A stretch of 64,000 bases of DNA from Haloterrigena sp. H1 (GCF_005938085.1 NZ_SMZK01000004.1:1-64000); one strand, 5' to 3'. Numbered from the stretch's first letter, positions 37,656 through 47,431 are shown. Numbers and translations: made by a program. The notes: a model not told the origin generated them from the letters alone.

Positions 37656-37723
37656 CTGTTCGCTTTCAATTTCGACAAGGGATTTGATCCCACACTGACA
37701 ATGCGGGTACCTTCCCCTACGTC

Positions 37724-37816
37724 TTATTTTCCATCAGGCAGCCGAATAGCAGGATAAACAGCCTTACAGTTAGGACAGATGGCGACGATCTCCTGTCCAG
37801 TCCGAGTGTTGCTCAT
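37724..37816 (-). CDS. 30-aa CxxC peptide, possibly a truncated zinc finger
   Basis: MSNTRTGQEIVAICPNCKAV to LPDGK. Its CPNC...RLPDGK resembles CENC...RLGPDGE of the 37325 gene, but the second Cys pair is missing, so it is probably a truncated relative. Confidence 0.35.
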   Translation of the reverse strand: MSNTRTGQEIVAICPNCKAVYPAIRLPDGK

Positions 37817-37961
37817 TCAAGATAATCGGGCTGACAACGCCCACACAGATATATCAGTGCATATAAACTCATAAAGAGAAATTACTATTATCGTCTTAAG
37901 ACCTGCATCCTATTGTCCATATGTAAGGTTTTTCACCTCCGGGGCCGTGTGCTGACATGGC

Positions 37962-38156
37962 ATGGATGGAATACCTGAAAACGTCCCTTCAACCGATACT
38001 TCGGACCAAAATGAACTTGTCCATGTCGTAATCGAAGACCCGGGTGAAGCTGACAAGTGTGTGTTTTTCCCAGGAAATGCAACAGCTGATGAGCTACATA
38101 CAAAGTGGATCCTTGCTCTCGAGGATTCGTACGTCCACCTAAAAGATGCTCAATAG
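37962..38156 (+). CDS. DUF7511-like small protein
   Basis: 64 aa. VHVVIEDPGEADKCVFFPG, then TADELHTKWILALEDSYVHL, the pattern of short haloarchaeal proteins of the DUF7511 type (recalled, not searched). Function unknown. Confidence 0.6.
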   Translation: MDGIPENVPSTDTSDQNELVHVVIEDPGEADKCVFFPGNATADELHTKWILALEDSYVHLKDAQ

Positions 38157-38885
38157 TCCGCTTGTACTGACCGTTCACTACAGCGTCAAATGGGTCCGTG
38201 ACCGATCCTATGACCCGCTCGGTTAGGAATCAATGTAGGTCTCAGTAGATTCACCACGCTCTGGTCGAGTGAGAAGACTCACTGATTGAGTTGGCTGAGT
38301 GCACGATGCAGTCTGTATCCTGGTGTGTTGCGTGGATCCATTGAATGCGCCTCAGCCGATCGCGGCGCAGATAAACAGAACACGAGGGTGTCATAGAACG
38401 AGTGGCACACCAAAGAGCAGGGTGAACGCTGTGGTGGATGAGCCCAGCGACCCTGCAAGATGATTCTTCGGTAGAGACGTTCTTCAATGTCGTGGAGACA
38501 GAGACGCTAGCGTTGTTTGAGCATCTCTCCTTCGAGTTTCTCGAAGAGTTCGACGTGTTCGCCCCGGCGGAGACGGGGCGAACACGAGATCATGAGCCAC
38601 CAGAGATGATGCGTGGCTTCCTCCATTGCTACTACAAAGACATCTACGGCATCCGCCCCGTTGAACGAGAACTTCAGAATGCAGTTGTCTGGCTCAGTTG
38701 TGGCTTCGATCGACCGCCGTCGAGAGACGCGGTCGATCGCTTTCTCACCGATCTCGAACACGTCGTTGACGAAATCTTCGGCCACCTCGTCGAGCAGGCC
38801 GCCCGCCGCGGCCTGCTCGAGTTGACCTACTGCATCGATTCGACTGACGTGAGAACGATGCCAGCCGATCAAGATGCGTCGAAAT

Positions 38886-40016
38886 TGCTCTGTTGCAGCG
38901 TCGAATAGCACCAGTTTCAGCCTTGTTCTCGGCTGATTTCCGTGAGGCTTGTGGGGAATTGGACGCCGTCTTGCGATATGAGGTCGAAACGACCGATCAT
39001 ACGGCAGTGTAAGAATCTTGCCAAACAGCACGTGGATAACCCTGACGAACCCGCTGCGCCGGACGGCGCCAGCGGGTTCGCCGAGTGGACTCAGATCGCG
39101 TTTATCCTCTTGCATGCGGAACTCGACAAAGATTTCCGAGAGACTGAAGCATGGTTCAATGACTCCAGAGCCATCCGTGAAGAGCTTAACATCGACAAAT
39201 CGCCGGATCACACCACGCTCTGTCGATGGGAGCAACAGGTCGACATGCGTGAACTCCGCAGCCTGCTCCGCCGCAGTGCGGAGCAGGCTGGCTGGTCGGG
39301 AACAGCAGCAATCGACGCCAGTGGCTTCCAGCGAGATCAAACCAGCTATCATTACCGGAATCGTGCTGGCTTCTCGTTTCACAAGCTGAAGACAACGATT
39401 TTGGTCGATACAGAGTCACTGGCGATCAAAGACGTTCATTTCACGACGAAGCGCAAGTGGGACGGACACATCGGCTTGCAGGTCTATCGGCGCAACGCCG
39501 AAGACCTGCAAGAGTTCCTTGCAGATGCGAACTATTCGTGGTCAGATCTCAGAGAGGAGTGTCGCGCTGGCGCGACACGACCGCTAATCAAACACAGAGA
39601 GCACAATGCGCTGAAGAAAGCGCATAACGCTCGGATGGACGAAGATCTGTACCATCAGCGGACACTGAGTGAGACTGCGTTCTCACTGCTGAAGGATGAC
39701 GGTGAGAAGTTACGCTCTCGGAGCTGGCACGGCCAGTTCCGAGAGCTCACGCGCAAGTGTATCGTGCATAACCTATCGCAGGCGGCGAGTTAGGGCTCGC
39801 CGCCTGCTCTCTTTCTCTGGACGTATCCGCCAGAGACATCGCCGTCATCCACGTACGGGTTCTCACAAAGTGACCTAATTCTGATGGTTGCAGAATCAAC
39901 GAACTGTACTCCTCCCACATCATCCAGATCTCAAAACCATCAGTACAGGAGTTCTAACGCCATCTGCCTGAATATCAAAATTTCAATACTGCCGCCGTCT
40001 TGCGTTCAACAGAGCA
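38886..40016 (+). mobile_element. IS5-family element nested in another transposase
   Basis: 1131 bp. Ends TGCTCTGTTGCAGCG / TGCTCTGTTGAACGC. Target duplication GTCGAAAT at 38878-38885 and 40017-40024. Sister of the element at 33016-34127. Confidence 0.88.
38978..39793 (+). CDS. IS5-family transposase
   Basis: 271 aa from ATG 38978, the start homologous to 33089 of the sister element. DDE residues in AAIDASGFQRDQT, ILVDTESLAI and RTLSETAFSLLKD. Intact. Confidence 0.9.
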   Translation: MRSKRPIIRQCKNLAKQHVDNPDEPAAPDGASGFAEWTQIAFILLHAELDKDFRETEAWFNDSRAIREELNIDKSPDHTTLCRWEQQVDMRELRSLLRRSAEQAGWSGTAAIDASGFQRDQTSYHYRNRAGFSFHKLKTTILVDTESLAIKDVHFTTKRKWDGHIGLQVYRRNAEDLQEFLADANYSWSDLREECRAGATRPLIKHREHNALKKAHNARMDEDLYHQRTLSETAFSLLKDDGEKLRSRSWHGQFRELTRKCIVHNLSQAAS

Positions 40017-40619
40017 GTCGAAATGCTACGATCCAACCGCTGAAGAATATTACTACGGTTACGGCTGTACGATCGTCTCGACCGGACAAAAGATCCCTAT
40101 CGCTGCGGAATTCACCGAGAGCAAACAAGCACCAGAAGAGACGGCGATGCGCGTCACGCGTGACGCGCTCGCCGTCGAACAGCCGATCTGGATGGTCGGT
40201 GATAGTGCCTACGATACGCTTGACTGGCACGACCACCTGCTGGCCGCAGGGGTCGTGCCAGTCGCTCCATACAACGCACGAAACACTGACGACCCGAAAG
40301 ACATCGAGTACAGGGTCGAAGACCGCATCACCGAGCACAGTACAGATGTTCAGCTGAAGCAGTCGACGTTAGACGAGACGTACAACCGCCGTACAGGAGT
40401 AGAACGAACCAACAATGCAGTCAAGGACTGCGGCCTCGGGCACGTTCGAGCCCGAGGCCGCGTCCATGCACGAGCGCAGGTGTTTCTTGCTCTATGTCTC
40501 CGTCTCGTCGTTGCGATCACCAATTATGAACGTGGAGATAATCCAGGAAGTACCGTGATCTCGGTGTGAGAAGACTTCTATGACACCCTCAGAACACAAC
40601 AGCACGGGCAGCCGTTCTG

Positions 40620-40661
40620 TTAACCAACAGCCACACTGCACCATCGCCGTCTGTTGGTTAA
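40620..40661. repeat. Perfect 11-bp inverted repeat
   Basis: TTAACCAACAG and CTGTTGGTTAA separated by 20 bp, located 19 bp past the stop of the leftward gene at 40680. Could be a terminator hairpin or a protein-binding palindrome. Confidence 0.5.
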
Positions 40662-40679
40662 GATCTGACGCGGAGCAAG

Positions 40680-41564
40680 TCATTCTGGGCTCGGCCCATA
40701 GCGCGGCATCTCGCAGACCTGGCACTCCCAGATTGCGTGGCCGGTCCAGGTTTCGTCGGGAACGGATTCATGCTCACTGAATCGATGATCGGTTGTTCGT
40801 CCGCACTGGTGACACTCGAGGCGTTCTTTGGTCGGAATGCCACTGTCCTGACGTTCAGGTTGACGCTCTTCAGATGCCTGCTGGAGGGCAATTGCGGGGA
40901 CTAGCCACACATCATCGCTGGCATTGTCGAGCAACGTCGAAAGTCGCTGCTCATCGCGAATGCCGGATCCACCCTCGTCGTAGAGATAGGTTGTTGATTC
41001 GCAGTCGCTATCCACCGCTGATTCGTCAGTCCACGCTGTTCGATCACGGGCGGCCGCGAGAAGTTGCTCACCGTCAGTGGATGAGATCCGTACTGCAGCG
41101 GGTAGTACAGGCCACCGATCGGTCAATTGGGCTGCGGGCTCGTCCTCGAGATCGTAGATGATCGTGCAGTCGTCGATGGTTGATTCCGTCGCACTGGAGG
41201 CAAGGAGTGCCGCAGCGGCCGCGCCTTTCGCGACGGCACCATAGAACGTCGACGACTCGACAAGCATGTGGACGACGCCGAAGAGTGTCCATTCTGTCGC
41301 TGGTGCGTCTGTCTCTGAGGAGGAGTTCTCGAGATGATTGGTGAGACAGAACAGGCATTTGGTCTGATCAGCTGGGATCGGTGCGTCACAGGAACGACAC
41401 TCGGTGTCTGTTTCCGTTGGAGTGTCTGGATATCCAGTCGTCGCTGTTGCAACTCGCTGTCGATTCGGCTCACCCTCAGTACACTCTCTGAGTCTCTCAT
41501 CTGGGATATGCGACGCTTCGCCGGTCGGACGAAGCTCCTCGAAGTCAGAATCTCGATCAGTCAT
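40680..41564 (-). CDS. Double zinc-ribbon protein
   Basis: 294 aa. The first ribbon CRSCDAPIPADQTKCLFC lies near residue 57, the second LECHQCGRTT...WECQVCEMPRYG at the C-terminus. Between them is an Ala-rich hydrophobic stretch (YGAVAKGAAAAALLASSATE) and a mixed domain. Possibly nucleic-acid binding or a scaffold; no family recognised. Confidence 0.62.
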   Translation of the reverse strand: MTDRDSDFEELRPTGEASHIPDERLRECTEGEPNRQRVATATTGYPDTPTETDTECRSCDAPIPADQTKCLFCLTNHLENSSSETDAPATEWTLFGVVHMLVESSTFYGAVAKGAAAAALLASSATESTIDDCTIIYDLEDEPAAQLTDRWPVLPAAVRISSTDGEQLLAAARDRTAWTDESAVDSDCESTTYLYDEGGSGIRDEQRLSTLLDNASDDVWLVPAIALQQASEERQPERQDSGIPTKERLECHQCGRTTDHRFSEHESVPDETWTGHAIWECQVCEMPRYGPSPE

Positions 41565-41649
41565 TAGTGGGTAGTGGGTTGTATTGCCTCACGTCTTGAT
41601 CAGGTTCCAGTCCGGTAGAGAAGATCTCGGGAATAAGTTCACTTGGACG

Positions 41650-41787
41650 CTATTGCTGCCGAAGTCCTGCTTCTCGAGCTTCACGGTTGCTGGCACAATG
41701 AATACACGCTGGCAGATCACCATCAACAGCAAAAACCCGGTAGTAGTTCTCTGTGACATGAGAGCCACACCCATCACATTCTGGCAT
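41650..41787 (-). CDS. 45-aa zinc-finger micro-protein
   Basis: MPECDGCGSHVTENYYRVFA to GLRQQ: C-x2-C (C4, C7) and C-x2-C in PACIHCA. This short pattern with RVFAVDGD between Cys pairs is common in haloarchaea. Start ATG 41787. Confidence 0.7.
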   Translation of the reverse strand: MPECDGCGSHVTENYYRVFAVDGDLPACIHCASNREAREAGLRQQ

Positions 41788-41862
41788 TATCCAAACCTAT
41801 GTTGTTACTCCAGTAAATATCTTGTTCCAATACTTGTGTAGTTTTTCTCAATGGCATTCTAT

Positions 41863-42048
41863 CTAAGTGGGATTGACTCTTTTCTGGGTCTGGTATTGTT
41901 GCGGTTCGAGAAGGAGTCCACAGTCTTCACAACGAGTTTCGACTGCGTTGGTGGTCACCCGTCCGTTGCAGTTGGGGCACGGACTGGCGCTCGAGTTGGG
42001 CTGGACATCTTCGTCGAACGTCGTCTCGTAAACCTCTTTGAGAGTCAT
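41863..42048 (-). CDS. TFB-like zinc-ribbon micro-protein
   Basis: 61 aa from ATG 42048. CPNCNGRVTTNAVETRCEDC then GLLLEPQ is a TFIIB-type ribbon without the cyclin repeats of a transcription factor. Either a free-standing ribbon regulator or a TFB fragment. Confidence 0.65.
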   Translation of the reverse strand: MTLKEVYETTFDEDVQPNSSASPCPNCNGRVTTNAVETRCEDCGLLLEPQQYQTQKRVNPT

Positions 42049-42275
42049 GATGTTCACGAGGGGCGATGTGTAACTCCGACCGCCCCTCACCCCACTCGTG
42101 GGGCACAGAAACCGCTCTCTCAGTAGACAGTAACAGTGTTCCTTTATTCAGGGCTCTTCGTGAAACTCACGATAAGTACCAGTGAAGGAGCGATCACGAA
42201 AGACACGGACTCAGCCGTACGAGTCTAAAAACGAAATCGTCGTTCACGGTCGCCAAGGCGACAATGAAGTCGGAA

Positions 42276-42470
42276 TTAGTTGCGGACGACGTTCGTCGCG
42301 CGGGGACCCTTGGGGGCCTGTTCGATATCGAAATCAATGTCTGTGCCTTCTTCGAGGTCCGGACCGCCAACGTCTTCCATGTGGAAGAACACGTCGTCGT
42401 CCGCATCGTCCGTCGAAATGAAACCGTAGCCGCCTGTGTCGTTGAAGAAATCAACCGTACCGTTTGCCAT
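42276..42470 (-). CDS. cspA: Cold-shock protein
   Basis: 64 aa, CspA fold: GTVDFFNDTGGYGFISTDD with RNP1 (GYGFI) and DVFFHMEDV (RNP2), then PKGPRATNV. Single-stranded nucleic-acid chaperone. Haloarchaeal acidic version. TATA-like AT-rich region directly upstream. Confidence 0.92.
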   Translation of the reverse strand: MANGTVDFFNDTGGYGFISTDDADDDVFFHMEDVGGPDLEEGTDIDFDIEQAPKGPRATNVVRN

Positions 42471-42942
42471 TACACTAACTCAAAATACGACTATACGGTT
42501 AAGTATTCCGCATTTGTTTTCAAAAGCCGCCAGCAACGATTGCAAAATCCCAAAATATCGTGCGAATGTGGATGCTTAACCACTATCTGGCAAGGGTTGG
42601 GCCAATAGTGTCTGGTACGTCACAATGACGGAAGGCTTTCGATGTATCCACAGTTCTCTTAGTTTGGTGTAGTCCATGTCCTCGCGGAGTAGGTGTGAAC
42701 AGTCTGCCGTTCAGTTTGCACCCATAGTTACCAAACCGAAATAGACCATTTTCACATCCGACTTTAGATAAAGAAATATCCTTCTAACCGCGAGGTGACA
42801 GCAACGCCGTGGGACGGATTCATACCCTCTGGCGAAAGCCCGGCAGCGCAACGGCCACTGGCCGTGAGCAGCCCGGACCGTGGAGGTGGTGGGAGGTGGC
42901 GGTGACTGCGTTCACACCAGCAAAAAAGGGGCTCAGGCCTGG
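42471..42942. other. Non-coding stretch between csp and OB-fold gene
   Basis: About 470 bp; no supported gene. Short frames near 42800-43000 are antisense to the OB-fold gene or too short to support. Confidence 0.4.
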
Positions 42943-43839
42943 CTATTCCCACCAGCGGCCGCGCTCCGGGAAGTGGATCATCGACCACCCGGTCACGGCC
43001 AGTGAAACACGGCCTTCGTGCCAGTTCCGGGCAGCCTTGTGAATGCGCACCTGCTCGCCTTCCTCGATCCACGGCGCGTCTGATGACTTCCAGATCGTCA
43101 CGCGTGTCTGTCCACTGTCGTCTGCGATGAGCCCGACCTGTGCGATGCTTGGATGGGAGGGATCCCACAGAGTTTCAACACGCCCTTCGATGCTCACTTC
43201 TTTTCGAGCGACATCCTCGAGTTTTCCAATGGGGATGACGTGTCCGGGTGCCGTCTGCAGTTCCTCGAACACGTTGACGACCGCACTCGTCAGGTCTTGG
43301 CCACCAACGACGGCCTCACTCAACCGCCGGCTGATCGCTGCTCGAGACCAACCATCCAACTCTTTCTCGAGTCGCATCGACTGTTTGTTCACGGCCGCCA
43401 ACTGCTCTTGAGTTAGTTCTGTCCGGGGATCCGCTTGCTCCGGGTCTGCCATTGGGTCCACGCTCGCCGCCCGTTTCTGGAACTCGAGACGCCGCGCTTT
43501 GTTCTGATTCGCAGTGATCGCTCGCGTCCGCTTTGCACGACCTTCCTGCAGCCCCATCTCGGCCTGGGCACTGATTCGCTCGAGTTCATCCTCTCGTGCT
43601 CGAATCCGCTCTTCTTGTTCGAGGGTCGCACCGTGGATCCGCTCATCATCTGTATCGACGATTCCGTCCGGGTGGTTCGCATCTACCTTTGCTTGGACCT
43701 CTTGCTCGACCGTTGCCTCGAATTCCGGCGTTTCGTCGACGACCGGGAAGCCGTCTTCATCGACTGCCTGCTCATCCGCCTGTTTGAGTGCCTGTTCATC
43801 GACCGTAACGACCTTGCTACTCGAGTTGTTACTAGACAT
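42943..43839 (-). CDS. OB-fold single-stranded DNA-binding (RPA-like) protein
   Basis: 298 aa. An acidic N-terminus and a helical middle are followed by an OB fold at ~205-290: VSIEGRVETLWDPSHPSIAQ, VGLIADDSGQTRVTIWKSSD, GEQVRIHKAARNWHEGRVSL. Resembles archaeal replication protein A modules often carried by haloarchaeal plasmids. Probably binds ssDNA in replication or repair. Confidence 0.72.
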   Translation of the reverse strand: MSSNNSSSKVVTVDEQALKQADEQAVDEDGFPVVDETPEFEATVEQEVQAKVDANHPDGIVDTDDERIHGATLEQEERIRAREDELERISAQAEMGLQEGRAKRTRAITANQNKARRLEFQKRAASVDPMADPEQADPRTELTQEQLAAVNKQSMRLEKELDGWSRAAISRRLSEAVVGGQDLTSAVVNVFEELQTAPGHVIPIGKLEDVARKEVSIEGRVETLWDPSHPSIAQVGLIADDSGQTRVTIWKSSDAPWIEEGEQVRIHKAARNWHEGRVSLAVTGWSMIHFPERGRWWE

Positions 43840-44754
43840 TGGAGTTCTAACCTCCGAAGGCGTTCACGCGCCTGCCATCGCGATGTCCCCGCATCGCGGT
43901 TTTCCGACGACACCGACCGACTAGATCTATCTGCGCGCTCGCGCTCGCGCCTTCGTGAGCGCCCATTTGGGCGCGAGCGAGAGCGCGCCTGAATGAGGTG
44001 CTCCAACCAGCACCGCGCGGTGTCCTGCCGAGCGGAGCGAGGCAGGGCTCGAGGCGCGAACGGTGTGAGCGCCTCGGCGACCCGCCCGAAGCAAGCGGCC
44101 AGCTTTAAGCCGTTTCTCGTGTCCGGCCCGGACTGCGGGTCCGTGTCCAGCGCGACTGTCGTCGAGAACGCGCGCCGCGATGTGGCGCGCGACAGCGCAG
44201 GCGGCACCAAGCGCTGGAACGCGAAAGCCCGCGAGGGGCGCAACCGAAAACGCGCTTAATGCTGGCGTCGAGACCAGATTCACTGTAGCCCGGAACGGTG
44301 AGCGACGTCAGGAGCGAACCGCAGCCCGGAATGGTCGGTCGCGAGCGACGCGGAGGGCGGCACGCGGCGAGCGGGGCGGGCTGATACCCAAGCGCGAGCA
44401 ACCGACGCAACAGCAGCCCAATCAATCCACATGGGTGGGATCAAAAGGGGCTGGCGCGCTCGAGGAACCCCGCCGACGCAAGCACCGCAACCTGTGAGGT
44501 GCGCAGCGAGACGCGGGACTCGAGCGTGCCAGGGGCTTTCTCTCTGTTATCAAAAGCGATGGTTGCAAGCCACTTACCGAGACCTACTCCTTCACAACTG
44601 TTTCAGTGACCCATCCGCACACTACAGATGCAGACTGACCGCTTGGATTCCTGCCAGTTATGGATGATGTTCGTAGCGTCGTGCAAGCCTCAGGGCGTAT
44701 ATTCAGCAGCGAAGCGATTACAGATCCAGTTTACTTGTCATGATCGTCAGCAAT
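43840..44754. other. GC-rich structured non-coding region
   Basis: About 900 bp with no credible gene. Between ~43930 and 44500 the sequence is very GC- and CpG-rich. It holds a near-perfect hairpin (43937-43988, arms GCGCTCGCGCTCGCGCC and its complement) and many GCGAGCG/CGAGC repeats. Frames across it encode Arg/Ala-rich products unlike haloarchaeal proteins. Candidate structured RNA or replication/partition site. Confidence 0.45.
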
Positions 44755-44928
44755 CTATTCGAGAAATCGATGCACCTCGTCGAATCGCAGTCCTCGCCGT
44801 ACCTCGTCTTCGAACCTGTCGAACTCGACAATTCTCATATCCACTAATTCGGGGAATAGAACGTGATGGAGTTCGTAACAGACCGTGAGGTACTCCCCGG
44901 CGCAAGAGTCTCTCCCTTTCGAAGAATC

Positions 44929-45868
44929 GGCTCTGTTGAATCGCTGTAAGGCGGTGGATTTCACTGTTTGATGGCACGCTTGATGTTGTAGACGACACAC
45001 ATCAAGGTGACTTCACGGAACTCTCGATACCAAGTACGCGCTCGCACGGCGTAGCCGAGCGAGCGCTTGACGGCTGAGTTGACGGTTTCGGTCATTGACC
45101 GCTGAGCATACCGATTTTCGTCAATACGAGCGTTGTGCGCGTGATCGTACGGCGCGAAGATCCGGTGTTTGATCAGCGGTCGAATGTCGAGTTCACGGAG
45201 TCGTTCGCGGAGTTGTTGCTTGTCATAGCCCTTATCAGCAGCCAGTGACTGCAGATCGCCCGCGTTCCGGCGGGCGATCTGCTCACAAAGATCCGCGTCA
45301 CTGCCTTCTAACGTCGTCGAACAGTGAAGGTCGAGTACAGCCTGCGTTGCTGTATCGACGAGCTTTGTGACTTTGAGCGTCTGGACGCGATAATTCGTTC
45401 GCTGGCAGTAGTGGCGGCTCGCACGATCTCGTTCGTAGAATGTTGCATCGATAGCAGCGTGTTCGGATGGATCGTGTAGCTGCGCCGACTGGCGCAGCAA
45501 CACTCGACAGACACTCATGCTGATCCGGTCGAACGCCTTACACAACGTGGATGGCGAGGGGAGATCGGCCGCGCTGAGGCCGATCTCCCCGGTTATTTGT
45601 GGCATCTCTTTGAGCAGGTCTATCGTCATCCGATAGGACGTATCCAGGTAAATCCGCAGACAATGCAGGGAAACGAGGGCATAGTCGGCGAATCCGCCGC
45701 CACCTTTCGGGGCGGCGGATTCGTCTCCATCGCCAGTAACGTTTTGAGCAATCGGCACAACTGCTCCAATGAAGCGGGAGATTTGGGTCATGAACAACTG
45801 AAGTCTCCCGCTTCAAGACCTTCGATTTAGCGAACCATTCCGCCGCCGTCTAGTGATTCAACACAGCC
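44929..45868 (-). mobile_element. IS5-family element with 8-bp target duplication
   Basis: 940 bp. Terminal repeats GGCTCTGTTGAATCGCT / GGCTGTGTTGAATCACT. Target duplication GAAGAATC at 44921-44928 and 45869-45876. Confidence 0.9.
44961..45791 (-). CDS. IS5-family transposase
   Basis: 276 aa from ATG 45791 (ATG 45797 also possible). AAIDATFYERDRASRHYCQR carries the first Asp, KVTKLVDTATQAVLDLH the second, and RSMTETVNSAVKRSLGY the Glu. Intact. Confidence 0.9.
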   Translation of the reverse strand: MTQISRFIGAVVPIAQNVTGDGDESAAPKGGGGFADYALVSLHCLRIYLDTSYRMTIDLLKEMPQITGEIGLSAADLPSPSTLCKAFDRISMSVCRVLLRQSAQLHDPSEHAAIDATFYERDRASRHYCQRTNYRVQTLKVTKLVDTATQAVLDLHCSTTLEGSDADLCEQIARRNAGDLQSLAADKGYDKQQLRERLRELDIRPLIKHRIFAPYDHAHNARIDENRYAQRSMTETVNSAVKRSLGYAVRARTWYREFREVTLMCVVYNIKRAIKQ

Positions 45869-46023
45869 GAAGAATCAGATCTGCATCCATCACGCTCTCG
45901 TTCAGTAGCGCACGTAATACTCTCCACTGTTGCGCTGAGAGTACACGTTCGATGCGATCATCGTTACAGCGTTTCTCTCTCACGGACCTGTTATTTGAGA
46001 CGACCAGTAACACTCGTCGTCGG

Positions 46024-46209
46024 TCACTCCGAATGCTCGTTCTTTTCGACTTCTGTGACGATTACGTCCCAGTCAGGATGTTCGACCCCATTCCGACATT
46101 CGAATCCGCCTTCCACATCGATTCCACTCTCGTAGGCCCTGCGAAGGAGGGCTTTCAGCTCCGCGTTCAATTCCTCCTTCGACGTAAGCGAGGTTTCCTC
46201 AGAAGTCAT
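46024..46209 (-). CDS. Small acidic protein coupled to HalOD1 gene
   Basis: 61 aa, helical N-terminus (TSKEELNAELKALLRRAYES) and a compact end (GGFECRNGVEHPDWDVIVTE). ATG overlaps the stop of the HalOD1 gene by 4 bp. Recurrent partner type of HalOD1 proteins; function unknown. Confidence 0.65.
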   Translation of the reverse strand: MTSEETSLTSKEELNAELKALLRRAYESGIDVEGGFECRNGVEHPDWDVIVTEVEKNEHSE

Positions 46210-46556
46210 CTCCCCGCGTCCCTTTCGTATTTCTCCGCTGTAAGTTCGTGTTCTGGTGTGATGGTGATCACACCGTAGCTGTGTACGGTTATCGCGTGCC
46301 CCTCGTGCGTGAATGTGACATGGGTATCTCCGTCTGTCCCGCTTCGAACGCGGACGAGCGCATCTACTTCGTCAAGGTCGACAGTGGAATGGAGCGGGTC
46401 CAGTTCTACCGGGTCAGTGTCCAGTACATCCGCCAGCGTTGCGATAACAGCTATGCTCGCGGGTATCTTCTCCTGATCGAACTGCGTGCGAACAGTCCCA
46501 GAGTCCGGAACGTACTCGACAGCTTCGACTCTAACACCAGATACCGTCGTCTCCAT
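46206..46556 (-). CDS. HalOD1 output-domain protein
   Basis: 116 aa. ASIAVIATLADVLDTDPVEL, then PLHSTVDLDEVDALV and ITVHSYGVITI define the haloarchaeal HalOD1 domain, thought to be an output module in signalling. Stand-alone here. Confidence 0.85.
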   Translation of the reverse strand: METTVSGVRVEAVEYVPDSGTVRTQFDQEKIPASIAVIATLADVLDTDPVELDPLHSTVDLDEVDALVRVRSGTDGDTHVTFTHEGHAITVHSYGVITITPEHELTAEKYERDAGR

Positions 46557-46640
46557 CTTGCCCGATTCTAGTCACCTGAGTCGGTTCAATAGGAGTACTG
46601 ATTATACAGAGGGTTTAATACAAGGGGCTTATCCGAACGA

Positions 46641-47285
46641 TCATATCGAACTACTGAGTGTCGCTCCAATGAGGCGTCGATGCCCGCGTCGGAGTCGTGA
46701 CGAAAGCGACTGCTGGGTGATGCCGAGTTCGTCAGCGACCTCTTCGAGCGACGCCTCGCGTGGGGTGTCGAAGTAGCCCCGTTCGTAGGCCAATATCAGC
46801 GCCTCGCGTTGGGTCTCGGTCAACTCGTAGCCCTCTCCCTGGTTCGGGAGCATGGCGTGGACGGCGGTGATCGAAATGGGAATGTCGTTTTGCTGGCAGT
46901 AATCTCGGAACTCGGCAATTGCCTCCTGACTCTCGCCGCGCACCTCAAATCGCCACTCGTCTTTCGTGCCGATTCCAGAGAGCACGACGACGTTGGCCTT
47001 GGCAAGCGCACTCAGGATGCCGAAGTACTCTTGTTCCCACTCGGCACGCATGAGATACTCGTCTTCGACGCTATCGACCAGTCGGATGTTGCTCACGCCA
47101 GCGTGTTGTTCGAACGCTGCTTCGATGTCCTCCGTTTCCGCATTGCGCACCCAGAAATACGGGATAATAAGCGTCTCGTGTGGAATCAGCCGCTCCAGTT
47201 CGACCGTAACTCCCGGCAAGTTCTCGAACACACTCCCCAGCGGAAACTCCGCTACCGGACTCGTAAACTCCATCACAGTCGCCAT
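46641..47285 (-). CDS. Bat-like HTH-10 transcriptional regulator
   Basis: 214 aa from ATG 47285 (MATVMEFTSP); ATG 47321 is possible. The N-terminal Bat-type sensory region is followed by HTH-10: LTETQREALILAYERGYFDT then ASLEEVADELGITQQSLSSR. Divergent from a second Bat-like gene; the shared region has operator-like repeats. Confidence 0.88.
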   Translation of the reverse strand: MATVMEFTSPVAEFPLGSVFENLPGVTVELERLIPHETLIIPYFWVRNAETEDIEAAFEQHAGVSNIRLVDSVEDEYLMRAEWEQEYFGILSALAKANVVVLSGIGTKDEWRFEVRGESQEAIAEFRDYCQQNDIPISITAVHAMLPNQGEGYELTETQREALILAYERGYFDTPREASLEEVADELGITQQSLSSRLRRGHRRLIGATLSSSI

Positions 47286-47324
47286 ACAGATGCTTTCGTC
47301 CGGCAGGTGAATAACCAGCATGGG

Positions 47325-47431
47325 TGGTGTACCATGGCTTCGAGGCGAGCCAACGCACCGGTGCTGGTCGGTATCGCGTGCGCTGCGAGCGGGAAGTCCG
47401 TTTGGCAACCGATCGTACATGGTACACCATG
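47325..47431. promoter_or_regulatory. Two operator-like repeats between the Bat genes
   Basis: TGGTGTACCATGG at 47325-47337 and CATGGTACACCATG at 47418-47431 are versions of one motif in opposite orientation. A third TACACCATGG is at 48154-48163, before the next regulator gene. Confidence 0.5.

Larger units (their letters stand above)
38438..40569 (+). pseudogene. DDE transposase of the outer element, interrupted by IS5
   Basis: The N-terminal part (38438-38885) ends YCIDSTDVRTMPADQDASK and the C-terminal part (40025-40569) starts CYDPTAEEYYYGYGC. Deleting 38886-40016 plus one GTCGAAAT rejoins them in frame as a 330-aa protein. DDE residues: IDSTD, VGDSAYD, RTGVERTNNAVK. IS4/IS5-superfamily type; exact family not assigned. 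Confidence 0.82.
38384..40590 (+). mobile_element. Outer DDE insertion element carrying an inner IS5 element
   Basis: Ends GAGGGTGTCATAGAA at 38384-38398 and its inverse at 40576-40590. Flanked by 7-bp AGAACAC at 38377-38383 and 40591-40597. About 1068 bp without the inner element. Confidence 0.75.
44755..45983 (-). pseudogene. Winged-helix (DUF7344-type) gene split by IS5 and frameshifted
   Basis: The 5' part from GTG 45983 reads DDRIERVLSAQQWRVLRALL then NESVMDADLIL up to the insertion. The 3' part reads SCAGEYLTVCYELHHVLFPE and MRIVEFDRFEDEVRRGLRFD to 44755. The two halves are in different frames after removing the IS, so at least one indel exists in addition. Confidence 0.55.

Noticed and set aside
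43993..44259. 88-codon frame in the GC-rich region
   Set aside because: Arg/Ala/Gly-rich product arising from CpG-rich repeats; no haloarchaeal acidic signature; competing frames equally open.
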